Assembly: GCA_000226015.1 (NCBI GenBank)
Contig: JH154139.1
Location: 232,418-296,417 of the forward strand
DNA length: 64,000 bases
Source: Mnemiopsis leidyi
Taxonomy: Eukaryota > Ctenophora > Tentaculata > Lobata > Bolinopsidae
Reading direction: 5' to 3'
The first letter of the stretch is position 1. The number at the start of each line of letters is the position of its first letter. Below are positions 36,947 through 47,694 of this stretch, in pieces. Below the pieces are notes generated by a model. The model saw nothing but the letters and a program-made list of their open reading frames with translations. It did not search any database and was not told the origin of the DNA. Both the position numbers and the translations under genes were made by a program.

Positions 36947-37015
36947 AGTTGCTTGATCTACTTCTCGTTCTACTCTGCTTTAGTTGCTTGATCTACTTCT
37001 CGTTCTACTCTGCTT
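36947..37015. repeat. 35-bp tandem duplication
   Basis: Two exact copies of AGTTGCTTGATCTACTTCTC followed by GTTCTACTCTGCTT, one base apart. Confidence 0.95.
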
Positions 37016-37898
37016 TACTAGCTCTTTGCTCGCTGGGTGTTACACGTTTAGTTGGTTTGAGTGGTATTATATCTGTAGTGGCCATTTCTTTCGATCAGAT
37101 AATTGTTTGAGTCGCATGTCAAAAGTTTTTTATTTTGATATTGTCTTATTGGCTCAAGTGAAATGCTGTGGACTAATAGTAATTAAACATAATGAATACG
37201 TTACTACGTAGGTTAAATTTGTAGTGTTGAAATAGTCAAACAACATATTTTCTTTTCCGGTGGTCGTTAAGTTTTGAAACTCTTATGATATATTATTGTC
37301 AATCTTTTGTAATAATTATTCACTGTTTTAGGGCTTAAATTCAATACAAGAATTTTTAAAAGACGGTTATGGCACTAGATTTTACATGTGAGAGCTTCAA
37401 GTGATCTGAAATTTGCATATCAATGGGCTTCAATATACAAATACACATGCTTTTTCTTTTCATTTATTGAGTGAGTCGAGGAGGTTCGAAGCTTTCCGAA
37501 AAGATGGATGGACTTTTATCATCACCATATAAAGTCAAATTGTTCCTGATCCGATTATGAACTGCCACATTTCAGACAACAAAACTGTTTAACTACTTTA
37601 TGACCCAATTCTCGACCGGCAGAGTGGTTCTTAACCTTTCATGAAATTATTTTCGGAACCTTTCATTAAATTTGGACGTGAAATGAAAATTCTGCTTTCA
37701 ATTCCGCGACAATCGCGTAAGGATAGGTCTCCTTTGGGCTTTTTGTGTCTTTCCTTTGTATATACTTAAAGATGCGTTTTTCGTGTAACGTATTTTCAAG
37801 TCAGCAGAGAAAAATAGCTAAGTTGTTAATTATGAAGAATAAGAACTTACCATTTGCTTAATCAGTTAGAGATTAATTGTCTTTGTCGTAACTCAAAC

Positions 37899-37944
37899 CT
37901 CGTTTCGTTAGAACGGTAGACGGATATAATCTCGTCAAAATTTA
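37899..37944 (+). repeat. Dispersed repeat, 3' fragment
   Basis: CGTTTCGTTAGAACGGTAGA then CGGATATAATCTCGTCAAAA matches the right half of the repeat at 3462-3550 and the reversed copy at 53499-53585. The left half is absent. Confidence 0.75.
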
Positions 37945-38756
37945 GCTTTTCTGTTTAGCTAAGATTTTTTTTTTAAAATTGGATTAATTTTCTGTACCGT
38001 ACATGTAGTTTTTAACTTTTCACATTGGCATAGGATCAGTAAAGAATAAGGATCAGTTGGTCCGCTTTCCCGGCTAAACCTTTTCTATTCTCTGTTTAAG
38101 TTTTACTGTTAAATGCGCTTTAACCATTGATTTGTTCAAAAAGAAAAAGAAAATTTTCGTTTAAATACGAAAAGTATATTTGTATTTCTCTGATTTTGAC
38201 AATTTCAATCTACTTTTCTGAAGTTGTCAGGCCAGAAATTTTTCAAATTTGAAAATGGGCCGCAACGTGAGTCTACAATATTCAGAGCGGGTTAAAAAAT
38301 CGTTGGCCTATCCTGTACATTTTTATACATTGACTTTTTAAAGTGAATAAGAATCATGCTTAAAAAGTAAGCATTATAGCTGATTTGATTTGAAACTTTC
38401 ATCGAAGAAGTATATTTATCAAAATGTAACAAGAATAGATCATAGGGACACAATTAAATATCATGGGGCTGACGATTTGGCCTTTGGGTTAAGGGCCAAA
38501 CACGAAAGTGGATATCGAATGAAATACAAAAACGATTGGGGATACCAGCATAACATCCGTGATGAGGCACCAGGGTGCCTCGGACTCTTACTACAGAACT
38601 AATTTGACATTCAGGTCAATTTGGAGGAGCAGCAGATGGTTATTTAAGTATTGGTCTCATTATGGTACTGAAATGAATTCCAGTTTCTCTGATAAGACTT
38701 AATATAATAAGATTGATAAAACTTTCATTTAAAATGCCTTTTTACTTTAGGTCGAT

Positions 38757-39518
38757 ATGCTTGTCCTGGAGCCAGTTTGGGTTTTTGCTACAGTTGGCTT
38801 CTGTATCGCCTGTGCCAGGAGGCAGATATCTCACGAGACAGACGTATGGGGCAACAGATACTTCTCTGCCATTCTAGTCATGATGGCAGCCGTGTTTGTC
38901 CCGGTAGAAAACTGGATCCTGCACAAGCACACAGACTGGGAGACCACTTTTATGTTCCGTGAGAGTTCTGATTCCACATTGATCGCCATGGCAACACTGC
39001 TCCATATCTTGGTTGCCCTGATGAGTTACCGGCTCAGCATGCACATTCTTCACACCTATGGTGATGTGGTCCTTACCAAGATGTCAATGTGGGCGTTCAC
39101 CATCTTTTTCAGCTCCCAAGGAATGTTCTACGATTCGTTGATGTACCCGGGAACATACGACGAGTACCACAGTGGGGTTCGCAAAAGTTTCTGGTCGTTC
39201 TTTGTCTCTGAAACGTTCAGGGATACCTACATAGTCTTCTTCATCTACTTCGGCCCTGCCTTCTACTACCTCTGCATCTCCTGGAACAGCGGCTGCACAA
39301 AAGAGGAACTGAGCTCCTTCATCAAACTTCTCACTGATGAAGTGAGGTTTCATGTTATCGTTATAAGTGTGATATACCTGGCTCTTTACATCCTCGGCTC
39401 GCTCCCCACTGACTGGGGCTTATTGAGGTTGATATATACAGCGTTGTCCCACGTGGTTCCCCACTTCCTCCTCATTGCTCCCCTCCGGTTTTGCCCCACA
39501 AAGGAACATTGTCAATAG
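38757..39518 (+). CDS. Seven-pass membrane protein, unrecognised
   Basis: One exon of 253 codons begins just after an acceptor (TTTTTACTTTAG, exon from 38751). Met1 could be the true start, with 5' UTR before the splice, or upstream coding exons may exist; the six bases before ATG are in frame. About seven hydrophobic segments are visible: near residues 5-19, 34-50, 74-93, 105-122, 155-175, 198-216 and 224-245. Loops contain conserved-looking polar patches such as MFYDSLMYPGTYDEYHSG and SWNSGCTKEELSSF. The C-terminus is short and ends RFCPTKEHCQ. There is no GPCR, channel or transporter signature that I know. Codon use is GC-richer than the flanks, like the SLC22 gene's, which supports real coding. 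Confidence 0.75.
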   Translation: MLVLEPVWVFATVGFCIACARRQISHETDVWGNRYFSAILVMMAAVFVPVENWILHKHTDWETTFMFRESSDSTLIAMATLLHILVALMSYRLSMHILHTYGDVVLTKMSMWAFTIFFSSQGMFYDSLMYPGTYDEYHSGVRKSFWSFFVSETFRDTYIVFFIYFGPAFYYLCISWNSGCTKEELSSFIKLLTDEVRFHVIVISVIYLALYILGSLPTDWGLLRLIYTALSHVVPHFLLIAPLRFCPTKEHCQ

Positions 39519-42500
39519 CCTATTCATGGAATTTTCCGCGCTTTTTGTGTGATGTGTTTGAATGAATTAGATAGTTGATTTGAAATGCAAGTTTGGCTGA
39601 TGAGAGGGATTGTTATCAGCCTATGTTTGGCATCAAATCTGATCACGAGATTTACTTAAATAACCAGTACCCTTTTACATTGGATCATGATGCATTCTTT
39701 ACATTTGCACCGCGGTTTTTTCAGAGTAGTATAAGAGAAAGCTGCATAAAATCTAAAATGAGAACTGCAGAGATCTTTCCGATCTCTGCATATATCATAT
39801 CCGAGTTTTGGAATATATTACGCAATGCCATTACATTAGGGGAAACCGCTAAGGACACGTAGGTAGAAATTAGGGAGAGCGTTTTGTTTGCTGATTATTC
39901 TTGGGTCAATAACAAGTTTGAAAACCCACTTGGACTTTCAAAAGACAGATGTACAACCTGCATGAAGTCAGGCGCGGCTAGAGTTTACTGTTTTATTCAG
40001 CTTTATTTAGATGTGCTGGTTTATTTATTTATATAATCACAGTTTAACTGTTTATGAGTAACGTATGCATGAGTATGCATTTGTTCAGTACTAAGGGAAC
40101 CGCCTTCTGGCATTTACAGCCAATTAGCCACTTTGTTATTAATATAGATCTTTAAGAAGAAGAAATATGCAAGAAGCACAGAAGTACCTAAAATGGTCTA
40201 AGAATGCAAAGTTGTAAACCGTCAAGTGTAAGCTAAAGCTTCGCATGCAAAAAGTGATAACTTAGTGACGAATATTTATGTCGTCATACTGTAATTAAGT
40301 AATAGTAAATAATCAAAATTACAATTATCTTCTTCAAGAGGCATCCCAAGCATTCGTTGATGTCAAGAAATGAAATTGGTAGCACTATAACTATAAGTGA
40401 ATAGAAGCTTTTCTCATCGATCCTGTTAAAAGCTTAATATAAAATATTATCATTTTGACAAGTCTCTAAGTGAGTTGAAAATAATAATCGAATTTTTTTC
40501 GAATCTTTTCCACAAAACATGTCTATAAGTCGTACTCCTTCGTCTCAGCATTCACTGTCAACTCTTTGCCACTTTTGCTGACCAGAATCCAGTTATAGGG
40601 CGTCGAAACAAAGATACAAGTTCTTGCTTGAAATTGCTTCTGTACAGTAGTTAAGTAGTTATCATCTAAACAACTTGGCTATTAAAAGCATCGCAGACAT
40701 ATAGTACTTCAAATTTTAAGATTATATAAGCTATATGTTATATAAGATATTATTTCGTGTTATGTATAATTATCTATTGCCTTCAGGACTAAAACCGAGC
40801 TTTAAATGTAATAATGTATGTATATATGCCTCACATACCAATTAAGAGTTACATAATACATTTGTTCTAGATAATTGACTGCTCCGATTCGAAGTTCGAA
40901 TACCCGTTGAGGTGCCTTTTGGAGTTTTTAATCAAGTTCAATTATAGGAATGATACAATATTACATGTGCTCAAATTTTGATTGAATGTACAAGTTTTCA
41001 TACTGAAATGTATGTGCTCATCGACTTACATATCCTACTTGTCTTAGTTTTTAATCTTGCCTCAACTAGAACCTATATAAATATAATTTCAGCGGGCTTC
41101 GTGACATATGTTATCAGCTCTCCTAGGCCTAATTAAAGACCAAAGTTTCGATACTACTTTTAGTCATCGCCAATCGGCCTATAGAACTCATTTATTCTTG
41201 AAGTCTACATAGATGCCAATTATTGGCATGCTTAAAAAATATTTTACTGTGCCCCCTTAAAAGCGGGTGGCACTGTTTGTACCTCGGACAAAGAATCACA
41301 AGAAGTGAAAACGCATGCACGGTAACAACAGAGAAAAGTGCATGAAGTCCATTATTTTTAGCTTTTTAAAATATAGCCGCAGATTTACATAGGTGTTATC
41401 CGAACTTCTATTGTTGCTTTGGAGTCAAACTGCACTCAAATTCTAGCCGTCAGCCAGTGAATTTGTTCCGCTGCACTTCCCCGTCTTCAAGCATTTGTAT
41501 CTTTTACGATGTGAACTTGAGCAACTTTTATCGTGAGTCACACGAACCTTACTATTTTACAACGACTTAATTAGTGTGCAACTTCAAAAGACAAACATCC
41601 TTCACGAATCAATTATCGTCTTGGCTTTAAATTGTTCACTTATTGTTTAAGTTCACTCATAAATAGTTGTGATTTTATCAATTTATCTCGATGAATAAAG
41701 CCATGCAGCTTTCATGCATACTTTGATCAAGTTCTAATATGCCTTTGAAAGAATTTAAATTGTTGTCCTCTGACCCTCTCAACATTTATGTCGCTCAATA
41801 ACCCTGATAGACTATTTCCTTTCCTCTCTTTGTCCTAGTTATGAGCTTATGGAATGAATCCACAGGGCATCATCCTGCCGTTCGGATAATTTCTATTCAA
41901 AAACTGTAGACCCGCAGTTATCAAGAAACCTCGGTTCTTTATTGATAGATGAATTAGGCACAAATAAGGTTCCTTGATGACTGCAGCAAGTCAAAAATTT
42001 TAAATAACAGATATCGATGAAATGATGATGTACGTTAAAAAATTATCTGAACACCAGTACAGTATAATATTAATAATGCTCATTAATTTTTCTAATCATC
42101 GGCCATGGAACTTATTTCATGTGTTTTGTCCTCCTACGTAAATGTCCATTTTTGCATCCGAAACGGATAAAACATTTTCTGTTGGTTGTTGCTGTTCAAG
42201 GTTGGTTTTGATTCCTAAGAAACATAAGAAAACTATTTCTGCAGTTTCAATCTCTACATCATGTCAAATAAATGAGGCTTTTGAACTACTGGTCTGCAAA
42301 GACTTCAAATCAATATTTATTGGTACTTTTCCCCATCTTATCAGAATAATCACACTGTAATATCCTAAATATACCTTCCGAAAGCAGCTGCTAAAAGTAC
42401 AAGCCACTAGATCTGGAGAGCTTGATCATCTGATCCAACTTCCTGTAACGGACAACTCACCATAGCTAGAATTGTAGGAAGTAATGAAAGCTCGAACACA

Positions 42501-42541
42501 ATCACGCCACCCTGGCATTTCGTCGCCAAGGGCAACAAACA
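39519..42541. other. A/T-rich non-coding stretch
   Basis: No exon is supported. A frame at 39593-39862 has unremarkable composition and no start context. The rest is A/T-rich with no clear repeats. Confidence 0.45.
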
Positions 42542-42807
42542 ATGGCGGCTGACAATGCCAGTTTCCTGGCCGCCGTGCGGCTCGATTGCACTTCAAGGCT
42601 GTTTATTCGGAACTTGGGGGGAAGTTATTCTCAATCTATCAGCATCTATAACCGTGCGTGAGTGTGTTATAATGCTATAACGTGCTGGCTTTCCCGACCA
42701 AGTAGGTGCGATACTGGGATATGTCGAGTTGCGTGGACTTCATTTGATTAAGTTTTACTTTCAGTAGCTCCATTTGCTCCGACATTTTGACGGTCTATAT
42801 AATGTAA
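42542..42807 (+). CDS. Candidate two-exon microprotein, 52 residues
   Basis: The ATG at 42542 sits in a good context (AACAATGGCGG) inside a short GC-rich patch. The first exon runs to 42657 (CCGTGC then GTGAGT, phase 2). An acceptor after TTTTACTTTCAG opens the second exon at 42765, and the frame continues in phase to a TAA at 42805-42807. The peptide starts MAADNASFLAAVRLDCTSRL and ends ICSDILTVYIM. An AATAAA at 42806-42811 overlaps the stop, so any 3' UTR would be very short. I know no homologue. It could be a real small protein, the 5' end of a larger gene or a non-coding RNA with a chance frame. Confidence 0.3.
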
Positions 42808-43757
42808 TAAACATTTCCAGGGATATACATGTGCATTAAAGATAGCTTCAGAATTGTCGGCTATTGTTTTATTTCATGTATATCATTTTATCGCTCAATT
42901 CTAAAGTTCTAAACCTAATTCACGGTATAAACTTGTCATCGCCATCACCACATCTAAACAACGACATCGATGATTCGTCTTTTCTCTCTTAGTCAACTGT
43001 AATTTTTATCCCATAGTCTGCATGCAAATTACGTCCAATTTTTATTTCATAAGGTTGGTTATTCGACCACTGGTTAATATTCATTCTACTACTCTAGCTA
43101 AGCCATTTAAAGAATGTTTGGCAGACGGTTATAAGGTCTGTTTACGGTTTAGCTCCGTATAAGTACTTTATAGCCAGCTGGATAACAAATCCCCGAACAT
43201 TCGCCACTCCCGTTCGATCCCGAGCCAGGTCCCCGAGTCAGCTTGGTTATACACGTCCGACGAAGTTCAAATTTTCAACACATTTAGCCTATTTTGCTGA
43301 TGTGTAAATCCCAATCTCGCTTAACGGGTATATGTATAGTGATTGTTCGGTTAGTTCGAGTTGCTATTGAACTCCGACTAAGGCAGTTTATAGTATAGAA
43401 TAAGTTAGGGGGTCTTTGTACGCGTTCCTGAAGTGTAAATCCACTGAGTAAGTGACATTTAATCAGCAGTTCAGTCTCTTTAACAACTTTAGAGCATCGT
43501 TAATCCAATAATTTCCTTAATTAAAATCGCCAAGGATGCTCATAAATTAGCTTTGAGTTTGAGGGGCTTCCTGTAATCACTTTGCACTCCACAGATAATG
43601 CCAAGTTCAGCTTATGCAGGTCTGGCGCTCAAATAAGACAATGCTGATCTAGCCATAGTTTGACTACTTCGTTTGTATGTGCTAATCATCATCTTGTCTT
43701 GCGTACTGCCGACAGTGAAGATTTACACGGGCAAACCCGCTAGGTGTTTGGAGTTAC

Positions 43758-44038
43758 CTTCAAGTTTTTCTTTTCGTCTTTCGAGAGAAACCCGAGCCTG
43801 AAAGGTACATCGATTAACTCGAGTGGTGTCCAAAACCATAAACGAATGATTCTAGAATCACTGGCCCACCATGAATTTCGTAGGCCTTGGTTGAAAAAAA
43901 ATTTGATACATGCACTCCTATTCAGATCTACAAAAATCACAGTTTCATTGACACCAGGCTTCTTGAGCTCGTTAATTTGGGATAAAACATGCAAAGCTCC
44001 AGCTCGATCCCTACTGAACAATAGTGTCTGACTCACAG
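43758..44038 (-). CDS. Isolated exon, unrecognised gene
   Basis: On the minus strand an acceptor (GAATTGCAG) leads into about 93 open codons, ending either at a donor (CTTGAAG then GTAACT at 43758) or, unspliced, at a TAG at 43740. Codons follow the purine-N-pyrimidine pattern of coding DNA strongly. The peptide includes LLFSRDRAGALHVLSQINEL, ETVIFVDLNRSACIKF and TPLELIDVPFRLGFLSKDE. The family is not recognised; the opening is faintly like a glycosyltransferase nucleotide-sugar loop, but I would not name it so. Upstream exons, on the right, were not found. A possible 3' exon lies near 43595-43715. Confidence 0.4.
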
Positions 44039-47000
44039 CTGCAATTCATCGCTTTTAGCCTTATTTAACACGTCATGACTGATACCGTACTTTATAGCAG
44101 ATATGTTATATAGCCATTGACTAGCCCTGCAATCAATGTGTTAGCGTATATCAGCATGATAGTATGATGGTCGAGATTTTAACAAAGCTTTATGACTTAT
44201 ATGACAGACTAGAAACCCCACCAACTGACCCCAGATACCTCAAATAAAACTAAATCCCGTCTTTTGTTGTACTCTTATGCTGGTGCTCGCCGGATTTCGG
44301 GCACTATATGTTTGACGTTACGAATATTTCATTACTTCAAGTATTCAACGTGCTTCCACCATGAGCATGATCGCCAAACATCCTAATCCGGCTGCACTAT
44401 AGGCATCCCCCATTATCTCACAGCTTGTACTCTTATGAATGTCATTAAGGCAATAAGGTTGTGCCTGCGTTATCACGTACCCGAGACATACGAGGACATA
44501 CACCCGGACAAGGAGCCACTATTACAGCTCCACACTTTAAGTGTTACTTACAGTATCTAACACTTATGTGTAGTCCCAATCCTTGGCACTGAGCTTCGTG
44601 ACGATAATAGCCGGCTTTATAGTTCCTTGATCACATTGTATGTCAATTAGCGCTCATCACACTTATAAATCCTTGCCATAGTATAACATAACTCTGGCTG
44701 CTGCCTCAGAGCGGTTAAAGAGTATATGTTAACAAATTATGTACATTTTACTAACTGGCTTATAGAATTAAAGTTGCTTATAATACTACATCAGCCGGCA
44801 TATCTATGAATTTACAGTGTAACACATTGAAATTTTTATCTCCATTTCGGAACGCTGCACATGTTTGTTCATCGTTTTACAATCAGTGTTTATTACTTAT
44901 ATTAGAAAACTGCTTTAGTCCTTATGCTTATGTCGTACTGTATTATAACTTTACTTTTGAGAGAAGAGTGCCGCAAAGTTATCTTATAATCATATGCAAA
45001 ATTCCTATTTATTTACTTTAACTATTATGAACTATTTCAGTATATAGCAAAGAGGTTCAGGCGGTTGCATCTTAAATTTCAAAAAAATTGCATTTGTTTA
45101 AAGCCGTACGGAAATATTTTTCGAAAATTAGTCGCTAAAGATTTTTCAAAGGTTTTTGCTGTTGACCGACGAGGCTTGCTTTACAACAGATTATAGAAAT
45201 TTTATTGGGGCCATTGAGATGAAGATCCGGTCCAATTTGCAAGTTTAAATTATTTTCTATCTACTGCAATATGGATATCTTCAGTTAACTTTTATTTTTG
45301 TCATGATAATTTTTAGTAATTTTTATTAAATTCAGCAGCGCTGCTGGCGCGTTACAGACGTTTTATCAGACAATCACAAAGCAGTCCTGCCCTACAGCCT
45401 AGTACTAGAAGTATGAGTGGCCACCCTGCAGCGTATTTCAACGGTATATATAGTCATGAGATGAACACGTGTACCAACTTCTACATGTGTTACAGAAAGT
45501 TGTATGACGTCTTGTGGACCAAACCTTTATTAATCACAAGATTACCCCAAATTGGAACCTATTTGAGGTGACATCTCATCGACGTGATTGCCTTAACCAT
45601 CACCTTCATTGTGCCAATTTTAATATACTTACACATACTACAAAAGGGGCTGAATGAAATATGCCGTAAGAAATGTTCAAATCATGGCCGTCACTCCCAT
45701 ACCCTCCGATGAATACATGCAGTAGTCGAGGAGCCTGATCCATTGTGCCACTGAGGAAGCGTTCCGAGTGCCATTTACCGGTCTCACCGGGTCTGTGTAA
45801 TTAAGGGTCATGACCTCTAGGTGCATCGTGTATCGCCCCCTTGTCTGTTATGAAATTCTAGCCATTCGTCTCCCCCTTCCTTTGTGACAGTATTTTTCCT
45901 GCTCTCTCGCTCTCTTGCAGGGCAAGCTAAGAACCCGCTTTCGTTATCGTCACACTCCAACAGGTAACTAATCTGCCTTTCCACTGACGTACCCAAGATC
46001 CCTTAACAATTGTTATTGGTATTTGATATCCGGCCCCTTCCTCTTGGGCCGATGCATGTAATGGTACTAGTATGTTATCAGAATGTTGCAGGTGTTATTA
46101 CAGCGTGATTTATCCATTTTAGTGAGCAGCTTTGTGTCTGGCTGAAAACTAATACAGTTGAATTACATAAGACTGTTTTTGATTCTCAGCTTGCTTTTCT
46201 ATTTTTCTATGCTAAGATTTTTTTTGAATCACTTCCTCCTTGTTGGTTTTGCAAAAACTCTGTTAAGTTTTTCGGACCATCCAGAACCTTCCAAGATGTT
46301 TTTACAGTCATACTATACATGTAGGCAATCAAACTGGGAGTTCCTTATTTCCTTAACTTCCTTGATTCTATAAGGAGTGTTTCATTCTCAGAATTGTATT
46401 TAAAACTAAATGACTAAACTCTTTTACCATTTAACTCTTTAATCGCTCAGTTCTTGAGGATAACTGAGCACACAAAATGAGTTTAGACCAATTTTGGCTC
46501 CATCGGAATCATATAAATCTCTGCAATATGAAATTATATGAGGTTTATAGAGTCGATTGGTTTAGGCTCTGAGCATATTGGAAGTAGTTATCAAGTTGAA
46601 GTGGGCAGTTATTAAACTACTCGAATATTGCTATAATATTGTGGCTAAATACCATTTAACTGCTAGGTTACTTATAGCAATATCCATCATATAGGTCGCA
46701 TGTGGTACGTAGGTTAGAGACCAATCCAGGATTACTAAGATTATTATTAAAATGTCTACCAATTTTCTGGTGGGTTTCTGCCGGTAAATTACGGGTAGTC
46801 TCCTTTGCATGAGTTCGCCCTGATAACCCGGACAAAGCCAATTGCCAATGAAAGTTAGAGTATAAGGTTATAAGTATATGAAGAGTATGAGGTTGTTATC
46901 ATAAGGTTATTGTCATGAAATCTCATTCATAGGATCCATCTGCCACATTTATTTATAAGTATCTTATTATGCTTATAGTAAAGTTATGCTTATAGTTATG

Positions 47001-47694
47001 CTTATGGTCATATTTCATAACCACTCTATTTCGTCAGACAAAATATAATTCATATGATAGTTATGGTATGCCATTTCACCTTCATCAATACTGATCCAAT
47101 CTATATTGAAACTTTATGCACCAACTCAGAATTTTTATGGCGCTATAGTACACCATCCAACATTCTCAAGGCATGTTTGTTTTAAATTTAGGTGCCGTTT
47201 CCGGCACCCCATGTCAATTAACAAAAATAACACATTTTCCTTTACACCCCCTCAACCACCTGCCACATGTCCACACGTTTCATCTAATTATTCATGACTC
47301 AATTAACGGCGAAAAAGTATATTTCTGGCTACCAGAACGGCCTTGCCCGCCGGCAATTTTATTTATTCGTGACATACAGCGTGGTTATAGTACAGTTCTA
47401 ACCATGCAATACCACAAATACGTTGCAGATTAATTATTGTCGATTTTCTCGTTATACAGATTAATTGAGTGTATCTTGTCTACACTACAGTCTGCTTACT
47501 GTGGTACTGTGCGGTGTTTCCAAGTTGTTTTTTTTATTTCTCACGATCCTCTGAATTCTGAGTTGTCTTGGGAAAGTACAACTCAGTTGCTTCGAAATCA
47601 GATAGAGAAAATTCGTTACGTTTAACTTGTTAGCGAGCAAACCAATCTCTCTCGGGTCTTGTTGAAAGTCAATGTCAATGCTTTTTGGGACATT
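44039..47694. other. Non-coding stretch
   Basis: No exon is supported. The 5' exons of the minus-strand gene at 43.8 kb may be hidden here. Frames at 47173-47433 and 47437-47625 look mildly coding but have no consistent splice signals. In-frame sequence upstream of the SLC22 start codon is open for about 20 codons back to a TAA. Confidence 0.4.

Larger units (their letters stand above)
34377..38750. other. Non-coding with small repeats
   Basis: No exon is supported. Visible structure: a 24-bp perfect inverted repeat (35159-35225), a run of 15 G (35661-35675), a diverged ~47-bp direct repeat (35679-35725 and 35897-35943, sharing GAAAAACTCA and AATAGATATA), a 15-bp-arm hairpin (36427-36512), a 35-bp tandem duplication (36947-37015) and a dispersed-repeat fragment (37899-37944). 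The missing 5' exons of the sushi gene could lie here. Confidence 0.45.

Noticed and set aside
43744-44031. 95-codon plus-strand frame opposite the minus-strand exon
   Set aside because: The minus strand shows the stronger codon pattern and has matching splice sites; this is its shadow.
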